Assembly (NCBI RefSeq): GCF_007992215.1
Contig: NZ_BJZV01000005.1
Coordinates: 62,001-126,000 of the forward strand
Direction: 5' to 3'
From: Methylobacterium gnaphalii
GTDB taxonomy: Bacteria; Pseudomonadota; Alphaproteobacteria; Rhizobiales; Beijerinckiaceae
Length of the DNA stretch: 64,000 nt
A program made the position numbers and the translations under genes. The stretch's first letter is position 1; each line of letters starts with the position of its first letter. The notes below the pieces were generated by a model. That model ran no database searches, had not been told where the DNA came from, and worked only from the letters and a program-made list of their open reading frames with translations. Below are positions 38,710-45,587 of this stretch, in pieces.

Positions 38710-40785
38710 CTACTTCTTGTGCCGTGCAAGCTGCTCGCGGGCGGCCTCGATGACCTTCTCGGCCGAGAAGCCGAACTTCTTCTGGAGGTCCTTGATCGGC
38801 GCCGAGGCGCCGAAGGTGTGCATGCCGATGATCGCGCCGGCGGAGCCGGCATAGCGGTCCCAGCCGATCACCGTGCCCTGCTCGACGGCGACGCGGGCCG
38901 TGACCTCGGGCGGCAGGACCGCGTTCCGGTAGGCCTCGTCCTGGCGCTCGAACAGATCCCAGGACGGCATCGAGACCACGCGGGCCTTCACGCCCTCGGC
39001 CTTCAGGGTCTCGTAGGCGCCGACGCAGAGCTGCACCTCGGAGCCGGAGCCGAGCAGCAGGATGTCGGGCGTGCCCTCGCAATCGGCCAGCACATAGGCG
39101 CCCTTGGCGGTGCCGGCGGCCGGGCCGTAGGTGGAGCGGTCGAAGGTCGGCAGCGGCTGGCGCGAGAGCGCGAGCACCGCCGGCTGGTTCTTCAGCGAGA
39201 AGATCACGCGATAGGCCTCGGCGACCTCGTTCGCATCGGCCGGGCGCAGGGTGACTAGGCCGGGGATCGCGCGCAGCGAGAGGAGCTGCTCCACGGGCTG
39301 GTGGGTCGGGCCGTCCTCGCCCACGCCGATCGAGTCGTGCGTGAAGATGTGGAAGACCGGCAGCTCCATCAGCGAGGCGAGCCGGATCGGCGGGCGCATG
39401 TAGTCGGCGAAGACCAGGAAGGTGGCGCCGTAGGCGCGCAGGCCGACGAGGCCGAGGCCGTTCACGATCGAGCCCATGGCATGCTCGCGCACGCCGAAAT
39501 GCACGTTGCGTCCGCCCGGGTTCAGCGGGGTCAGCGAGCCGGCCCCCTCGAAGGTGAGGTTCGACTTGTTCGAGGGCGCCAGGTCGGCCGAGCCGCCGAG
39601 CAGGAACGGCACGCGCGGGGCGATGGCGTTGAGCACCTTGCCCGAGGATTCGCGCGTCGCGAGGCCCTTGGCATCGGCGGGGAAGACCGGGATGTCCTTG
39701 TCCCATCCCTCCGGCAGGCGGCCTTCGAGGAAGGCGTCGAGCTCCTCGGCATGGGTTGCGTCGGCCTGCCGCGCCTCCTCCAGCAGCGCCTGCCACTCCG
39801 TGAACAGGGCGGCGCCGCGCTTGCCGATGCCGTCGGCGAAGGTGTCGTAGACGCCGTCCGGCACGTAGAACTGCTTGTCCTCCGGCCAGCCATAGGCGCG
39901 CTTGGTGCCCTTGACCTCCTCCTCGCCGAGCGCGTCGGAATGCGCCTTCGAGGTGTTCTGCTTGGTCGGTGCGCCGTAGCCGATGATCGACTTGACGATG
40001 ATCAGGGTCGGCCGGTCGTGCGAGGCCTTGAAGGTGTCGAGCGCCGCGGCGATGGCGTGCGCGTCGTTGGCATCCGCCACGCGCATGACCTGCCAGCCAT
40101 AGGCGAGGAAGCGGGCGGCGACCTCCTCCGAGAAGGCGAGCTCGGTATGGCCCTCGATGGTGATGGTGTTGTCGTCGTAGATCCAGCACAGGTTCGACAG
40201 GCGCAGATGCCCGGCGACCGAGGCGGCCTCGGAGGCGACGCCCTCCATCAGGTCACCGTCCGAGCACAGGGCGTAGACGTCGAAATCGTAGAGCGGCAGG
40301 CCGGGCCTGTTCAGGCGGCTGTTCAGGAAGCGGCTGCCGATCGCCATGCCGACGGAATTGGCAACGCCCTGGCCGAGGGGGCCGGTGGTGGTCTCGACGC
40401 CGGTGGTGAAATGGTACTCGGGATGGCCCGGCGTGCGGCTGTCGAGTTGGCGAAAGGCCTTGATGTCGTCGAGGGCGATGGCCGGGGCGTTGCCGCTGTC
40501 CTTCTCGACCACGCGGGCGAGGTGCAGCAGCCCGTAGAGCAGCATCGAGGCGTGGCCGCAGGACAGGACGAAGCGGTCGCGATTCGGCCAGTGCGGGTTG
40601 GCCGGGTCGTAGCGCAGGTAGCGGTTCCACAGGGTGTAGGCGACGGGCGCGAGGCCCATCGGGGCGCCGGCATGGCCGGAATTCGCCTTCTGCACCGCGT
40701 CGATGGCGAGCGTCCGGATCGTGTTGATCGCGAGCTGGTCGCTCTCGCTGAAGCCGCTCTTGGCGACGGTGTCTGCTCCGCTCAT
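38710..40785 (-). CDS. tkt: transketolase
   Basis: Thiamine-diphosphate enzyme moving two-carbon units between sugar phosphates. The start at 40,785 has GGGAAGA nine bases upstream and gives 691 residues; earlier codons in the frame are Arg/Pro-rich and not family-like. Marks: QKANSGHAGAPMGLAPVAY, TGPLGQGVANSVGMAIG, the TPP-binding CSDGDLMEGVASEAA with WIYDDNTITIEG, and FADYMRPPIRLASLM. In methylotrophs Tkt also serves in formaldehyde or C1 cycles, but nothing here shows that. It lies 22 bases after the GH15 gene. Confidence 0.96.
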   Translation of the reverse strand: MSGADTVAKSGFSESDQLAINTIRTLAIDAVQKANSGHAGAPMGLAPVAYTLWNRYLRYDPANPHWPNRDRFVLSCGHASMLLYGLLHLARVVEKDSGNAPAIALDDIKAFRQLDSRTPGHPEYHFTTGVETTTGPLGQGVANSVGMAIGSRFLNSRLNRPGLPLYDFDVYALCSDGDLMEGVASEAASVAGHLRLSNLCWIYDDNTITIEGHTELAFSEEVAARFLAYGWQVMRVADANDAHAIAAALDTFKASHDRPTLIIVKSIIGYGAPTKQNTSKAHSDALGEEEVKGTKRAYGWPEDKQFYVPDGVYDTFADGIGKRGAALFTEWQALLEEARQADATHAEELDAFLEGRLPEGWDKDIPVFPADAKGLATRESSGKVLNAIAPRVPFLLGGSADLAPSNKSNLTFEGAGSLTPLNPGGRNVHFGVREHAMGSIVNGLGLVGLRAYGATFLVFADYMRPPIRLASLMELPVFHIFTHDSIGVGEDGPTHQPVEQLLSLRAIPGLVTLRPADANEVAEAYRVIFSLKNQPAVLALSRQPLPTFDRSTYGPAAGTAKGAYVLADCEGTPDILLLGSGSEVQLCVGAYETLKAEGVKARVVSMPSWDLFERQDEAYRNAVLPPEVTARVAVEQGTVIGWDRYAGSAGAIIGMHTFGASAPIKDLQKKFGFSAEKVIEAAREQLARHKK

Positions 40786-40807
40786 ACCGTGTGTCTTCCC
40801 AATTTTG

Positions 40808-42670
40808 TCAGAGCGGCAGGGCGGTCGCCGGTGAGAGCGAGGACGTATCGTCCTCATCATCCCCGCCGGCCGCCTCGGCCGTGCCACGCGTCGCCTTCGG
40901 CGAGGTCGCGCGGCTGTAATTGAGGATCGTGTTCACGAGTGCAACGTGTGTGAACGCCTGCGGGTAGTTCCCCACCAGGCGTTTGCGCTTGACGTCGTAT
41001 TCCTCGGAAACCAGTCCGAGGTCGTTACAGATCCCGATCAGGCGCTCGATGATGGCGCGCGCCTCGTCGCAGCGCCCGAGACCGATCAGGTTGTCGGCGT
41101 ACCAGAATGTGCAGGGCAGGAAAGCACCCTCGCCCCCCGGCAAGCCGTCCACGCGGGACCCCTCGGTCTCGTAGCGCAGGACGAAGCCATCGCGCATCAG
41201 GTGCTTCTCCACCGCCTCGACGGTGCCGATCACGCGCGGGTCGTCCTGGGGCAGGAAGCCGACATGCGCGATGAGCAGCAGGCTCGCATCGAGCGCCTTC
41301 GCGCCATAGGACTGGACGAAGCTGTTGAGCTGCCGGTCGAAGCCCTTCTCGCAGACCTCGGCGTGGATCTCGTCGCGGATCCGGCGCCAGAGGCCGACCG
41401 GCGCCTGGGGCGATTCCTCCTCCGTATGCGCACGGATCGCCCGGTCGAAGGCCACCCAGGCCATCACCTTGGAATGGACGAAGTGGCGGCGCCCGCCGCG
41501 CACCTCCCAGATCCCCTCGTCCGGCTCGCGCCAGGCGGTCTCCAGATGCTTCATGATCGCGCGGCCGACGCGCCAACCGTCCTTGTCGCCGCGCATGCCG
41601 CGCTGGCGCGCCTGGAAGAGCGCGTCGAACAGCTCGCCGTAGACGTCGAGCTGGAACTGCTCGATCGCCGCATTGCCGATCCGGACCGGCCGCGAGCCCT
41701 CGTAGCCCGGCAGCCAGGCCAGCTCGATCTCGGGCAGCAGGCGCTCGCCGGCGATGCCGTAGAGGATGTGCGCCTGTTCCGGGCTGCCGGCGACGGCGCG
41801 CAGCAGCCAGTCGCGCCAGGCCCGCGCCTCCTCGATGAAGCCCGAATCCATCAGCGCCATCAGGGTGAAGGTCGAATCGCGCAGCCAGCAGAAGCGGTAG
41901 TCCCAGTTGCGCACCCCGCCGAGATCCTCCGGCAGGGAGGTGGTGGGCGCGGCGACGATGCCGCCGGTCGGCCGGTAGATCAGCGCCTTCAGCGTCAGCA
42001 GCGAGCGCTTGAGCATCTCGTCCCAGGGCGTGCCCGAGGCGCAGTTGTCCGACCATTCGCGCCAGAAGCGGTTCGTGTCGGCGAGCACCTTACGCGGCTC
42101 GATCGGCGGCGGGTCCTCGCAATGCGACGCGCCGTAGCTCAGCACGAACCAGACGCTCTCGCCCTCGTGGATCGTGAACTCGCTGATCGTGGTCTTGCCG
42201 GCGCCGCGCAGCGGGGCGTGCGTGCGCAGGATGACCTTGTGGGGGCCTGAAATGGCGCGCAGGTCACCGAGCTCGTTGCGGGAGACCCACGGAACGGCCG
42301 AGCCGTAATCGAAGCGCACGGCGAGATCCATGCGCATGGCGACCCGGCCCTTGAGGCCCTCGACGAGGCGGATCAGGTGCGAGCCGTCGCCCGCCGGCAT
42401 GTAGTCGGTGACCCGAACCTCGCCCTCGCGGGTCGTGTGGTAGGTGTCGAGGACGAGCGAGCCGGTGCGGTAGCGCCAGGATTGCTTGGCCTGTTCGGCC
42501 ACGGGCGCCAGCTTCCAGAATCCGTGCTCTTCCGTGCCGAGCAACCGCGCGAACAGGGCCGAGGCGTCGAAGCGCGGCCAGCACAGCCAGTCGATGCTGC
42601 CGTCTCGCCCGACGAGCGCCGCCGTACGGCCGTCGCCGATCAGCGCGTAATCTTCGATTCGACCTGCCAT
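40808..42670 (-). CDS. glycoside hydrolase family 15 protein (glucoamylase/trehalase type)
   Basis: 620 residues from the ATG at 42,670, which has AGG five bases upstream and the typical opening MAGRIEDYALIGDGRTAALV. The much longer open frame to 43,207 is antisense shadow. The N-terminal beta domain runs to about residue 230, and the alpha/alpha-barrel follows. APTTSLPEDLGGVRNWDYRF with CWLRDSTFT contains a catalytic-site acid. PCTFWYADNLIGLGR and KRLVGNYPQAFTHVALVNT mark the C-terminus. Members hydrolyse trehalose, glucoamylose-type chains or other alpha-glucosides; the exact substrate is unknown. No signal peptide, so cytosolic. First gene of the tkt operon. Confidence 0.87.
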   Translation of the reverse strand: MAGRIEDYALIGDGRTAALVGRDGSIDWLCWPRFDASALFARLLGTEEHGFWKLAPVAEQAKQSWRYRTGSLVLDTYHTTREGEVRVTDYMPAGDGSHLIRLVEGLKGRVAMRMDLAVRFDYGSAVPWVSRNELGDLRAISGPHKVILRTHAPLRGAGKTTISEFTIHEGESVWFVLSYGASHCEDPPPIEPRKVLADTNRFWREWSDNCASGTPWDEMLKRSLLTLKALIYRPTGGIVAAPTTSLPEDLGGVRNWDYRFCWLRDSTFTLMALMDSGFIEEARAWRDWLLRAVAGSPEQAHILYGIAGERLLPEIELAWLPGYEGSRPVRIGNAAIEQFQLDVYGELFDALFQARQRGMRGDKDGWRVGRAIMKHLETAWREPDEGIWEVRGGRRHFVHSKVMAWVAFDRAIRAHTEEESPQAPVGLWRRIRDEIHAEVCEKGFDRQLNSFVQSYGAKALDASLLLIAHVGFLPQDDPRVIGTVEAVEKHLMRDGFVLRYETEGSRVDGLPGGEGAFLPCTFWYADNLIGLGRCDEARAIIERLIGICNDLGLVSEEYDVKRKRLVGNYPQAFTHVALVNTILNYSRATSPKATRGTAEAAGGDDEDDTSSLSPATALPL

Positions 42671-42806
42671 GGAACCTCGGGCGACGGCACTGGCGAAGGC
42701 CGCGAGATCGGAGGTAGGGCCAGTATTGGACCGGTCCAGCCCGGCCGCGCTTTCCTGATGCGCATCTGTGCTGCAGCGCGATGGGAGCGCGCCGCGCCAG
42801 GGACGC

Positions 42807-43448
42807 TCAGCGGAGGCTGGCGAGCAGATCGACCACCGAGCCGCTGAGCGAGGCGGCACCGTTGCCGACGCTGCCGCCGATGGTGCGTACGCGCTCGACC
42901 CAGGAGGCAGCAGTGGCGGCGAAGGGCAGAGCGCCGGTGGGCAGATCCTCGTCGACCTCGCCACGGCCCCGCATCGGCGCGGGCACCGCCTCGGGCTCGG
43001 ATGCAGCCCTGACCGGCGCGTTGCGCGTCGCGGTATCGACGCGGCGGCTATCGGCGCAATGGGGCGCAGCACAGGGGCGGCGGGCCGCATTCCGGACGGG
43101 GCGGTTCGCGCCCTGAGTGGCAGGCGCCTTGGCGGCGGGCGACACGTCGGCCATCTGCGGCACTTCGAGAACCGGTGCCGGCAGACGCCCGAAGGCAACG
43201 GCGGCATGGACGCTCGGCATCGCCTCGGATCCGGGCAGCACCGGATGGAAGCCGCCGGGCATCGTCATCGAGGCCGCGGCCGTCACCATGGACAGGGGAG
43301 GCGCCTCGGGAGCGGACGGTGTGTGGCAGAGCAGGGACAGGAGTCCGACGGCGAGCGCGGTGACGAGCGTCGGCAGAAAGGGCAAGGCCGATCCGCGCGC
43401 CACCGTGAGCGCTTCCACTCCGGGATCGCGGGGGGCGCATGCGCTCAT
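42807..43448 (-). CDS. hypothetical Ala/Pro-rich membrane-anchored protein
   Basis: 213 residues from the ATG at 43,448, with GGAGG nine bases upstream. Residues 20-42 are one hydrophobic segment (LPFLPTLVTALAVGLLSLLC); the Cys at its end could be lipidated only if it sits in a lipobox, which is not clear. The remaining part is Ala/Pro/Val-rich and likely disordered, ending in an amphipathic stretch (GNGAASLSGSVVDLLASLR). No family recognised. It is divergent from nasT, so the 230-base gap holds both promoters. Confidence 0.55.
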   Translation of the reverse strand: MSACAPRDPGVEALTVARGSALPFLPTLVTALAVGLLSLLCHTPSAPEAPPLSMVTAAASMTMPGGFHPVLPGSEAMPSVHAAVAFGRLPAPVLEVPQMADVSPAAKAPATQGANRPVRNAARRPCAAPHCADSRRVDTATRNAPVRAASEPEAVPAPMRGRGEVDEDLPTGALPFAATAASWVERVRTIGGSVGNGAASLSGSVVDLLASLR

Positions 43449-43598
43449 CGGCTCGAGCCTCCGGTTCGCCTCGTTCCGGCATTTGCCGACCGGTTTGCGG
43501 CAGAACCAGGGCCGTTTCGTCTCTGGACGGAAACAATTGCAGACACAGCGTCGAGGGAACCGGCCGCTCTTCCGGAGCCAATCGCCGCGCAGAACCTC

Positions 43599-43615
43599 AG
43601 GCACGCGGCTTGCAA
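43599..43615 (+). promoter_or_regulatory. sigma-54 promoter of nasTS
   Basis: AGGCACG-CGGC-TTGCAA matches the sigma-54 consensus TGGCACG-N4-TTGCW with one mismatch, and the GG and GC cores are exactly ten bases apart. The start point would be near 43,625, about 54 bases before the nasT ATG. Confidence 0.8.
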
Positions 43616-43678
43616 ATCCATTTGCCGTCACGCTACCGCAACCCCGTCTCATCGCTCAGCAAAAAGCACCCGGCCTCG

Positions 43679-44266
43679 ATGACCGAGACCAGCCTCACCG
43701 TTGCCGTGATCGATCCCAGCAGCCTGCGCGCCGCGATCCTCGAAGAGGGCCTGCGCGCCGCCGGGGTCGACTCGGTCGTGGTCGTGCCGGACGGACCCGA
43801 CCTGCAGGCGCGGGTCGGTGCGCTGAAGCCCGACGTGGTGGTGGTGCATCTCGAGAGCCCGAGCCGCGACATCCTGGAACAGATGTCGGGCATCTCGCGG
43901 CATGTGGAGCGGCCGGTGGCGATGTTCGTCGACCGCTCCGACGCCACCATGATGCAGGCGGCGGTGGATGCCGGCATCTCGGCCTATGTCGTCGACGGCC
44001 TGCGCACCGAACGGATCAAGCCGATCCTCGACATCGCGATCCTGCGCTTCAACGCCTTCGCCCGGCTGCAGCGGGAGCTGATGGAGGCCAAGAGCGAGCT
44101 CGCCGACCGCAAGGTGATCGACCGGGCCAAGGGCATTCTGATGAGCCGCAAGGGCTTGCCCGAAGAGGAGGCCTACAAGCTGCTCCGCAAGCAGGCCATG
44201 AACGAGAAGCGCAAGATCATCGACATCGCCCGGGCGATCGTCACGGCGGCGGATCTGCTCGGATGA
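43679..44266 (+). CDS. nasT: ANTAR-domain antiterminator NasT
   Basis: RNA-binding antiterminator of nitrate assimilation genes. 195 residues from the ATG at 43,679. Residues 5-120 form a receiver-like domain (VAVIDPSSLRAAILEEGL, MFVDRSDATMMQAAVDAGI, SAYVVDGL). The phospho-acceptor position reads VVVVHLESPSRD, with His57 where an Asp is usual, so phosphorylation is unlikely. Residues 130-190 form the ANTAR domain (ADRKVIDRAKGILMSRKG, EEEAYKLLRKQAM). In the family, NasS holds NasT inactive until nitrate or nitrite is bound. The stop overlaps the nasS start (ATGA). Confidence 0.92.
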   Translation: MTETSLTVAVIDPSSLRAAILEEGLRAAGVDSVVVVPDGPDLQARVGALKPDVVVVHLESPSRDILEQMSGISRHVERPVAMFVDRSDATMMQAAVDAGISAYVVDGLRTERIKPILDIAILRFNAFARLQRELMEAKSELADRKVIDRAKGILMSRKGLPEEEAYKLLRKQAMNEKRKIIDIARAIVTAADLLG

Positions 44267-45267
44267 GGGTCGATCTCGGATACGTGCCCCTGACGGACGC
44301 CGCTCCGGTCATTGCGGCGGCAGAACTCGGTTTCGCGCGGGAGGAAGGGATCGACCTGGTGCTGTCGCCGGAGCCGTCCTGGGCGACCCTGCGCGACCGC
44401 CTGGCGCTCGGCCATCTCGATGCCGCGCATATGCTGGCGCCGCTGGCGCTTGCGACCCGGCTCGGCCTGTCCGGCCCACAGGCGGATCTCGTGGCGCCGA
44501 TGGCGCTGAACCTCAACGGAAACGCCATCACGGTCTCTCTGCCGCTATGGGAAGCGATGGCTCCAGAGGCCGATGACCTCGACGCGGTGGCCTCGGCCTT
44601 TGCCCGTCTCGCCATGGCGCGGGCAGGGGAGGGAAGGCCGCTGACCATCGCCACCGTGCACCCGTTCTCCTGCCACAGCTACCAGCTCAGGATCTTTGCC
44701 GAGCGGGGCGGCCTCGATCTCGGGCGGGCGGTCCGGATCGTGGTGGTCCCGCCGCCGCAAACCGTCGATGCGCTCCGGCGCGGCGAGATCGACGGGTTCT
44801 GCGTCGGCGCCCCCTGGAACAGCATCGCCGTTGCCGCCGGGCTCGGCCGCATCGCCGCGCTCGGCTGCGAGATCGTGCCCGATTGCCCGGAAAAGGTGCT
44901 CGCCGTGCACGGGTCACAAGCGGAGGCACTGTCCCCCCTGGTGGAGGCGCTGCACCGCGCCGGCACTTGGTGCGCCGACCCGGCCAATGTCGGCGAGTTG
45001 GCCGGCCTGCTCTCGGAGAAGGGCGGCCTCGGCCCCGATACCGATCTGATTCGTCGAACGCTCACCGGTCATCTCGTGGTGGATCCCACGGGGCTGTGCC
45101 GGACCGCCCCCGACTATCTGAGGCTCGGCTCCAGCGTGCATCGGCCGAGGCCAGAACACAGGGCTTGGCTCGCCAGGCAAATGGCGGCATCGGGCCAGAT
45201 CGCCGATGCGACCGAGGTTTGCGAGGAAGCCGAGGCCTTCTATCGGCCAAGCCTGCTCAAAGCTTGA
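44263..45267 (+). CDS. nasS: cytosolic nitrate/nitrite sensor NasS
   Basis: 334 residues of the NrtA/CmpA solute-binding fold but without a signal peptide (it starts MRVDLGYVPLTDAAPVIAA), so it stays in the cytosol. LGHLDAAHMLAPLALA, MALNLNGNAITVS, HPFSCHSYQLRIFAERGG and GFCVGAPWNSIA match ligand-site blocks of nitrate-binding proteins. NasS is known to bind nitrate or nitrite and then release NasT. Translational coupling to nasT (ATGA overlap) fits equal production of the pair. The solute-binding domain would otherwise suggest a transporter, but no secretion signal supports that. Confidence 0.9.
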   Translation: MRVDLGYVPLTDAAPVIAAAELGFAREEGIDLVLSPEPSWATLRDRLALGHLDAAHMLAPLALATRLGLSGPQADLVAPMALNLNGNAITVSLPLWEAMAPEADDLDAVASAFARLAMARAGEGRPLTIATVHPFSCHSYQLRIFAERGGLDLGRAVRIVVVPPPQTVDALRRGEIDGFCVGAPWNSIAVAAGLGRIAALGCEIVPDCPEKVLAVHGSQAEALSPLVEALHRAGTWCADPANVGELAGLLSEKGGLGPDTDLIRRTLTGHLVVDPTGLCRTAPDYLRLGSSVHRPRPEHRAWLARQMAASGQIADATEVCEEAEAFYRPSLLKA

Positions 45268-45292
45268 CCATTGTTTGGGGGTCGCCTGCCCT

Positions 45293-45336
45293 TTTGCAGC
45301 GCAAAGCGTCAATCGCCTCATTTTTGTGCAACGCAC
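45293..45336. promoter_or_regulatory. paired palindromes, candidate enhancer sites for a sigma-54 activator
   Basis: TTTGC-AGC-GCAAA (45,293-45,305) and GTGC-AAC-GCAC (45,326-45,336) share the form TGC-N3-GCA. Their centres are 32 bases apart, three helical turns. They lie about 92 and 124 bases upstream of the GG of the nrtA sigma-54 promoter, a usual distance for NtrC-type enhancers. NtrC binding is inferred; the half-sites only partly resemble the NtrC consensus. Confidence 0.4.
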
Positions 45337-45421
45337 CTTCTTGAGCATTCGTGTGCGCCAGATGCTGCAAGGTGTAGATTTTATCTCTTAAAATCAGCAA
45401 TTTAGCTCAATCCGGCCAATT

Positions 45422-45438
45422 TGGCACGGTTCGTGCAA
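45422..45438 (+). promoter_or_regulatory. sigma-54 promoter of the nrt-nas operon
   Basis: TGGCACG-GTTC-GTGCAA matches TGGCACG-N4-TTGCW with one mismatch and the exact ten-base GG to GC spacing. The predicted transcription start is near 45,448, one base before the first ANTAR hairpin, so the transcript would begin with the regulatory RNA. Confidence 0.82.
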
Positions 45439-45448
45439 ACGTCCCTAC

Positions 45449-45492
45449 ATCCGTCAACGGCGACGGATTCTAGCCGTCAGCAAGGCCGCTGA
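45449..45492 (+). promoter_or_regulatory. two-hexaloop ANTAR (NasT) binding element
   Basis: Hairpin 1 is ATCCGTC, loop AACGGC, GACGGAT (45,449-45,468), a perfect 7-bp stem. Hairpin 2 is TCAGC, loop AAGGCC, GCTGA (45,477-45,492). Both loops have six bases with A at position 1 and G at position 4, the known ANTAR signature. Hairpin 2 uses the bases that form the left arm of the terminator, so binding of NasT would block termination. Confidence 0.88.
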
Positions 45493-45549
45493 TCCGGATC
45501 ATCCCACGCGATGCCATCGCGCGGACGATCTCGACCAGCGGCCTTTTTT
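45482..45549 (+). terminator. leader terminator controlled by NasT
   Basis: AAGGCCGCTG (45,482-45,491) pairs with CAGCGGCCTT (45,536-45,545), ending in six Ts at 45,544-45,549. Inside the arm a second hairpin CGCGAT-GCC-ATCGCG (45,507-45,521) folds. The outer 10-bp stem is incompatible with ANTAR hairpin 2. It ends about 39 bases before the nrtA start. Confidence 0.85.
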
Positions 45550-45587
45550 GTTCGACCGCGATAGGCGCGGCGAGGCGTGGGGACATC

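Noticed and set aside
35689-39258. Very long open frame of 1,189 codons on the plus strand
   Set aside because: It is antisense to tal-pgi and tkt, both well-supported. Its product is a low-complexity mix rich in Leu, Gly, Ala, Arg and His, typical of shadow frames in GC-rich DNA.
42671-43207. N-terminal extension of the GH15 frame
   Set aside because: The extension is Arg/Pro/Ser-rich, overlaps another gene antisense-like, and the family start MAGRIEDYALIGDG with a ribosome site lies at 42,670.
44263-45267. NasS as a transporter binding protein
   Set aside because: No signal peptide and translational coupling to nasT; the cytosolic sensor role fits better.
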